Assembly: GCA_903907555.1 (NCBI GenBank)
Contig: CAIVOO010000044.1
Span: forward strand, 1-21,277
Length of the DNA stretch: 21,277 bases
DNA from: an uncultured archaeon
GTDB lineage: Archaea; Nanobdellota; Nanobdellia; Woesearchaeales; CAIVOO01
Direction of reading: 5' to 3'
In this document: positions 19,101 to 21,277 of the stretch, piece by piece
Position numbering within the stretch: position 1 is the first letter of the stretch
Layout of the letters: each line of letters starts with the position of its first letter
The notes under the pieces: generated by a model
What the model saw: only the letters and a program-made list of their open reading frames with translations
The model's database searches: none
What the model was told of the DNA's origin: nothing
Made by a program: the position numbers and the translations under genes

Positions 19101-21277
19101 TGTCCAAGCCAGAATTAATCCTGACTCCGGTGCATGGAACTAAAAACATGCCATAAGTTACATTATCAACGTCGACAATGAATCTTGTGCCATTGGCTCC
19201 AGTGGCTCCAATACTGCCATTGCATATGAAAGTGATTGCAGAAACTTCTGTGGAATTCAGGAATCCGTCATTGTTAGTATCCAAGCCATAAGACACTTTG
19301 TAACCGCCAGAAGTACAATTAGTGCCAGCTGGTTCTAATGTAGTATTAATCAGGCTTGTGCTTCCATTGACACCGTTAGTGCCATTAATCCCATTAGCAC
19401 CATTACAGACATAAGTGGTAGTCGTGATTTCTGGCGAATCAAGAGTTCCATTCCTGTCAGAATCCAAACCAGACTCCAGTTTCTTGCCACCATAAGCGCA
19501 ATTAACACCAGCAGACTCGTCACCAAACTTAATCAAAGAAGTAAAACCAGGAGAACCATCGCAAACAAACTTAGTAAACAAAATCTCACCACCATTCAAT
19601 AGACCATTAGCATCAACATCCAATCCAGAATCAATCCTAACACCACCAAAACTACAATTAGTACCATCAGGCTCATCAGAAAGATTAACCAAACTCACAG
19701 TACCATTAAATCCGTTACAGACGAAAGAAGTATAAGATATTTCAGAAGAATCAAGAGTTCCGTTCATGTCTAAATCAAGACCTGCATCCACTCTTACGCC
19801 GCCAGCATTACAATTAGGATTGCCTACAGACAAATTAGTGAGCTTAACCAACGAATTAGTCCCGTTGATTCCATTAACACCTGCAGGACCCTGAGTACCA
19901 TTGACACCATTGCAAGCATAAGACGTGCTTGCTATCTCGCCAGGATCCAACACACTATCCCTATTAGCATCAAGACCTATCTCAAACTTGTATCCGCCGT
20001 TAGCGCAATTACCGCCAGCAGGCTCGACAGAAACATTAATCAGGCTATTCAAACCGTTAATGCCGTTAGTGCCATTAGATGAAGCAATAGCATTGCAAAC
20101 ATAGAATGTGCTGTTTATCTCGCCATTGTCAAGGAAACCATCTCTGTCAGTATCAAGACCTACATCAACGCGAGTGCCATTAGCAGCGCAAGGCGATTCA
20201 CTTTCATTTACAGCAGTCTGTTTGATAAGGCTGGTATAACCATGAGTGCCGTTGCAAACAAACAAGTATCCTTGTATTTCAGAAACATCAAGCAATCCAT
20301 TGCTGTTGTTGTCCAAACCATAATCAAGTCTCCATCCGCCATTGGAGCAATTAGTTCCTGCCGGCTCGACTGAAGAATTAATCAAGCTGTTGCTGCCGTT
20401 CAAGCCATTAACACCATTGGTGCCATTGACACCTGCAATACCTTGAGGGCCTTGAGCGCCTGTGGAACCATTGCAGACAATATAATTCCCGTAAATTTCT
20501 GAAGGATCTAAAGTGTCATTATTATCAAGATCCAAACCAAAAGTAACATTCACACCGCCTGTCGGGCAATCAGGAGCACCAATATAAGCGAAATCAGATA
20601 AAGTATCAGAACCATTAACACCATTAGTGCCATTGACTCCTGCAATTCCTTGCGAACCATTACATAAATAATAGTATCCTGTAATTTCTGCAGCATCCAA
20701 AGTTCCATTATTATCAGAATCCAAACCATAAGTTATATTGTAACCGCCATTCGGGCAGATTGCCCCAGGAGCAAGAGCTATATTATTGGCCAGCGTATTA
20801 GTGCCATTAATTCCATTGCATATGTGTGAAGTGTAATTAATCTCACCAGAATCCAAGATGCCATTATCATTAACATCCAATCCAGACTGCACCAATACTC
20901 CGCCAGCAGGGCAAGTAACATTTCCTACAGACAGATTAATGAGCTTGACCAAACTGATAGTTCCATTCACGCCATTACATACATACTCTGTCCTTGTAAT
21001 CTCACTGCTGTTCAAATCATTGTCCCTTCCATAATCAATTCCGAAGTTCAGCAGATATCCTCCGGCAGGGCAACCAACACCTGCATCCTCGACGGTAACT
21101 AGCGCATTGAATCCAGATTCGCCCTGCGGTCCTGCAGGACCTCTAGTTCCGTTGCAAACAAAGACTGTGATATTAATCTCTGACGGATCCAAAACATTGT
21201 TAACATTAGAATCCAAACCAAACTCCAACCTGAAACCACCAGCAGTGCAGTTCGTGCCGTTAAGCTCTACAGTAACA
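16147..21277 (-). CDS. Giant calcium-loop repeat surface protein, C-terminally anchored (5' end outside window)
   Basis: The minus-strand frame is open from the window edge to a stop at 16147, at least 1709 residues; there is no start codon of the gene in the window. From N to C it has 23 visible modules of about 50-75 residues. Each has an N-terminal Cys, a G-[LIVM]-D-x-[DN]-x-[DN]-G-like loop ending in Glu, and a second Cys (CNG). Linkers carry GPQGPAG and Gly-Thr-Asn/Gly-Val-Asn triplets. This resembles the DUF7151-type repeats of bacterial surface proteins. Next come CWDLNENTVCD and DGHCTVLDCQG (Cys-rich, about 17030-17120), a Thr5/Gly8 linker, a thrombospondin-type-1-like segment CSSWSVCVLGVQTKTC (about 16850-16975), a Pro/Thr stalk, a charged helix, one transmembrane helix VAGILVALGASLLIF (about 16503-16568), and a roughly 120-residue charged cytosolic tail. 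Many N-x-S/T sequons suggest N-glycosylation. Likely an adhesin or S-layer-associated protein. Confidence 0.88.
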   Translation of the reverse strand, partial: VTVELNGTNCTAGGFRLEFGLDSNVNNVLDPSEINITVFVCNGTRGPAGPQGESGFNALVTVEDAGVGCPAGGYLLNFGIDYGRDNDLNSSEITRTEYVCNGVNGTISLVKLINLSVGNVTCPAGGVLVQSGLDVNDNGILDSGEINYTSHICNGINGTNTLANNIALAPGAICPNGGYNITYGLDSDNNGTLDAAEITGYYYLCNGSQGIAGVNGTNGVNGSDTLSDFAYIGAPDCPTGGVNVTFGLDLDNNDTLDPSEIYGNYIVCNGSTGAQGPQGIAGVNGTNGVNGLNGSNSLINSSVEPAGTNCSNGGWRLDYGLDNNSNGLLDVSEIQGYLFVCNGTHGYTSLIKQTAVNESESPCAANGTRVDVGLDTDRDGFLDNGEINSTFYVCNAIASSNGTNGINGLNSLINVSVEPAGGNCANGGYKFEIGLDANRDSVLDPGEIASTSYACNGVNGTQGPAGVNGINGTNSLVKLTNLSVGNPNCNAGGVRVDAGLDLDMNGTLDSSEISYTSFVCNGFNGTVSLVNLSDEPDGTNCSFGGVRIDSGLDVDANGLLNGGEILFTKFVCDGSPGFTSLIKFGDESAGVNCAYGGKKLESGLDSDRNGTLDSPEITTTTYVCNGANGINGTNGVNGSTSLINTTLEPAGTNCTSGGYKVSYGLDTNNDGFLNSTEVSAITFICNGSIGATGANGTRFIVDVDNVTYGMFLVPCTGVRINSGLDTDNDGNLDSGEVTSTKYVCQGQGTLINVINVSVGNVTCPAGGIRVDFGMDNNYNDTLEPGEIESTSYVCNGVNGTNGLNTLIAVVSEPAGTNCSTGGQHIFYGLDVDGNGTLDVSEFVGNYFVCDGLTGSQGPAGANGTNGVNGTNGVNGSNALSNFSVVPAGVDCVNGGINVTIGLDTNNNGILESSEVYGNYIVCNGVNGSNGVDGINGTNGVDGVNGTNGLNSLVDSTVELAGTNCTAGGFRLDIGLDSNTNDVLDPSEINITVFVCNGSIGPQGPAGYDSLVNTSTILVGVICSNGGVNVSYGVDDNRNGNLESGEVDGYSVVCNGVNGSNGLNGANGTNGVNGSSALSNYSYIGAPDCLNGGVNVTVGLDTNDNGVLDSSEIYGNYIVCNGVNGTNGLNGADGVNGTNGVNGTNGVNGTNGLNSLVNVTVELNGTNCTAGGFKLDFGLDNNSNGILDSSEINITLFVCNGSIGPQGPAGHNAVLNSTPASSGACPNGGYNITYGTDSNDDGKLQVLEISGSYVICNGANGTAGYHALTNITILSPPAPCAAGGVNVSVGLDNNTNGRLDSAEITGNYVICNGVNGTNGLNGTNGTTALVLLTNLSIGNVSCPSGGVKIDSGLDADHNGTLENTEIQYTSFVCNGNLTGNVTGISCWDLNENTVCDLLTEDKNDDGHCTVLDCQGKTTTTTSGGGGGGGGTVGGVVVCDRTCSSWSVCVLGVQTKTCTLNNAKFCPGQELSTVETTSCTVAPPTETITPAQPVVEQPTQITPSAAKTSLVNTLVTKDSSLVKDELLKKSETELEAMLKEYNAKEEAKAQAEKFQPSKMISDFVSKLSGFKLQTPAIVAGILVALGASLLIFSFRPRMAAGEYELLSMALESKLKSAGNVYTTEELLKKFKEKYPDQSKHLHALKSSPQDAETIAKLKSGYGFSDEEAQMIARLSKEHTFSKHKLMMTRTILDKEKFEKEFKNIKLVNYAG
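17768..17806 (-). repeat. 39-nt copy of the sequence at the window end
   Basis: Bases 17768-17806 are identical to 21239-21277, the last 39 bases of the window. Both encode VTVELNGTNCTAGG. The identity is cut off by the window edge, so the true repeat may be longer. Confidence 0.9.
17821..17920 (-). repeat. Short tandem repeat coding (GVNGTN)n linker
   Basis: On the coding strand, 9- and 18-nt units encode Gly-Val-Asn-Gly-Thr-Asn again and again (GVNGTNGVNGTNGVNGTNGLN). Units are near-identical at the DNA level but use mixed Gly/Asn/Thr codons. Such tracts can change length by slippage. Confidence 0.75.
18430..18510 (-). repeat. Second (GVNGTN)n linker tract
   Basis: The same 9/18-nt unit family, encoding GVDGINGTNGVDGVNGTNG between two modules. 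A shorter third tract lies at about 18650-18700. Confidence 0.65.
21239..21277 (-). repeat. 39-nt exact repeat reaching the window edge
   Basis: Identical to 17768-17806. A long exact repeat at the edge is a typical place for a short-read contig to stop. Confidence 0.9.

Larger units (their letters stand above)
17119..21277 (-). repeat. Array of 23 Cys-pair/calcium-loop modules
   Basis: Reading the protein, each module has D at loop position 1, D or N at 5, L at 8 and E at 12 in all 23 copies. D or N is at position 3 in 22 of 23, the exception having Gly. This matches the 12-residue EF-hand loop; one copy reads DTDNDGNLDSGE, a textbook loop. Modules fall into subtypes. GTNCTAGGF...INITVFVCNG occurs three times, ending near 21277, 18400 and 17810. 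GGVNVT...EIYGNYIVCNG occurs three times. Modules preceded by LSVGN occur several times. Subtypes recur in the same order, so the array grew by duplication of multi-module blocks. Confidence 0.85.

Noticed and set aside
21226..21228. TTG at 21226-21228 as start of the giant protein
   Set aside because: The frame is open to the window edge and the residues upstream continue the repeat module (VTVELNGTNCTAGG), so the real start lies outside.

Overview
This 21.3 kb window is archaeal and most likely comes from a small-genome DPANN archaeon of the Woesearchaeota/Pacearchaeota type; the phylum is an inference, the domain is not. Archaeal marks are an archaeal-type TrpRS and AlaRS, NreA with a C-terminal PCNA-binding box, a HerA-like ATPase, a COG1325-type RNA-binding protein, a TrmB-family regulator, a diphthamide-synthesis (Dph6) domain, and two tRNA genes with bulge-helix-bulge introns. 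Genes are tightly packed. Convergent pairs abut (3253/3254) or overlap by 4 nt (11600-11603) or 18 nt (6635-6652).

Most genes have a TTTAAA/TTTATATA box centred about 24-28 nt before the ATG, so their mRNAs are probably leaderless. A minority have a longer leader and a clear GAGGTGA-type Shine-Dalgarno site: the small genes at 3053, 4757, 15692 and 15919, and the gene at 9688. Several starts below were corrected on this basis.

Layout. 1-90: the signal-peptide end of a gene leaving the window on the minus strand. 162-3251: information genes (COG1325 RNA-binding protein, DEAD-box helicase, TrpRS) and a small membrane protein. 3254-5318, minus strand: HerA-like ATPase, a 41-residue rubredoxin-like protein, an unknown 130-residue protein, and tRNA-Leu(CAG) with a 17-nt intron. 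5417-6652: NreA. 6635-9480, minus strand: an asparagine synthetase fused to a complete diphthine-ammonia ligase, and a TrmB-family regulator. 9572-11603: tRNA-Pro(GGG) interrupted by a 25-nt intron in its T-loop, then a nucleotidyltransferase and an MFS transporter. 11600-14780, minus strand: a DUF4405-like membrane protein, a zinc-ribbon protein, and AlaRS with a shortened, rearranged C-terminus. 14867-15415: a P-loop kinase. 15488-16131: three small proteins. 16147 to the end, minus strand: a very large C-terminally anchored surface protein with 23 visible copies of a roughly 60-75-residue module, each carrying an EF-hand-like calcium loop and a cysteine pair, joined by Asn-Gly-Thr-rich linkers.

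Most notable are the T-loop intron of tRNA-Pro, the asparagine synthetase-Dph6 fusion, the calcium-loop repeat giant, two tRNA genes placed directly upstream of protein genes so that tRNA 3' processing would shape the mRNA 5' end, and a perfect 9-bp inverted repeat between the divergent trmB-like and tRNA-Pro promoters. No CRISPR array, insertion sequence or rRNA was seen. No gene-free stretch exceeds 300 bases.
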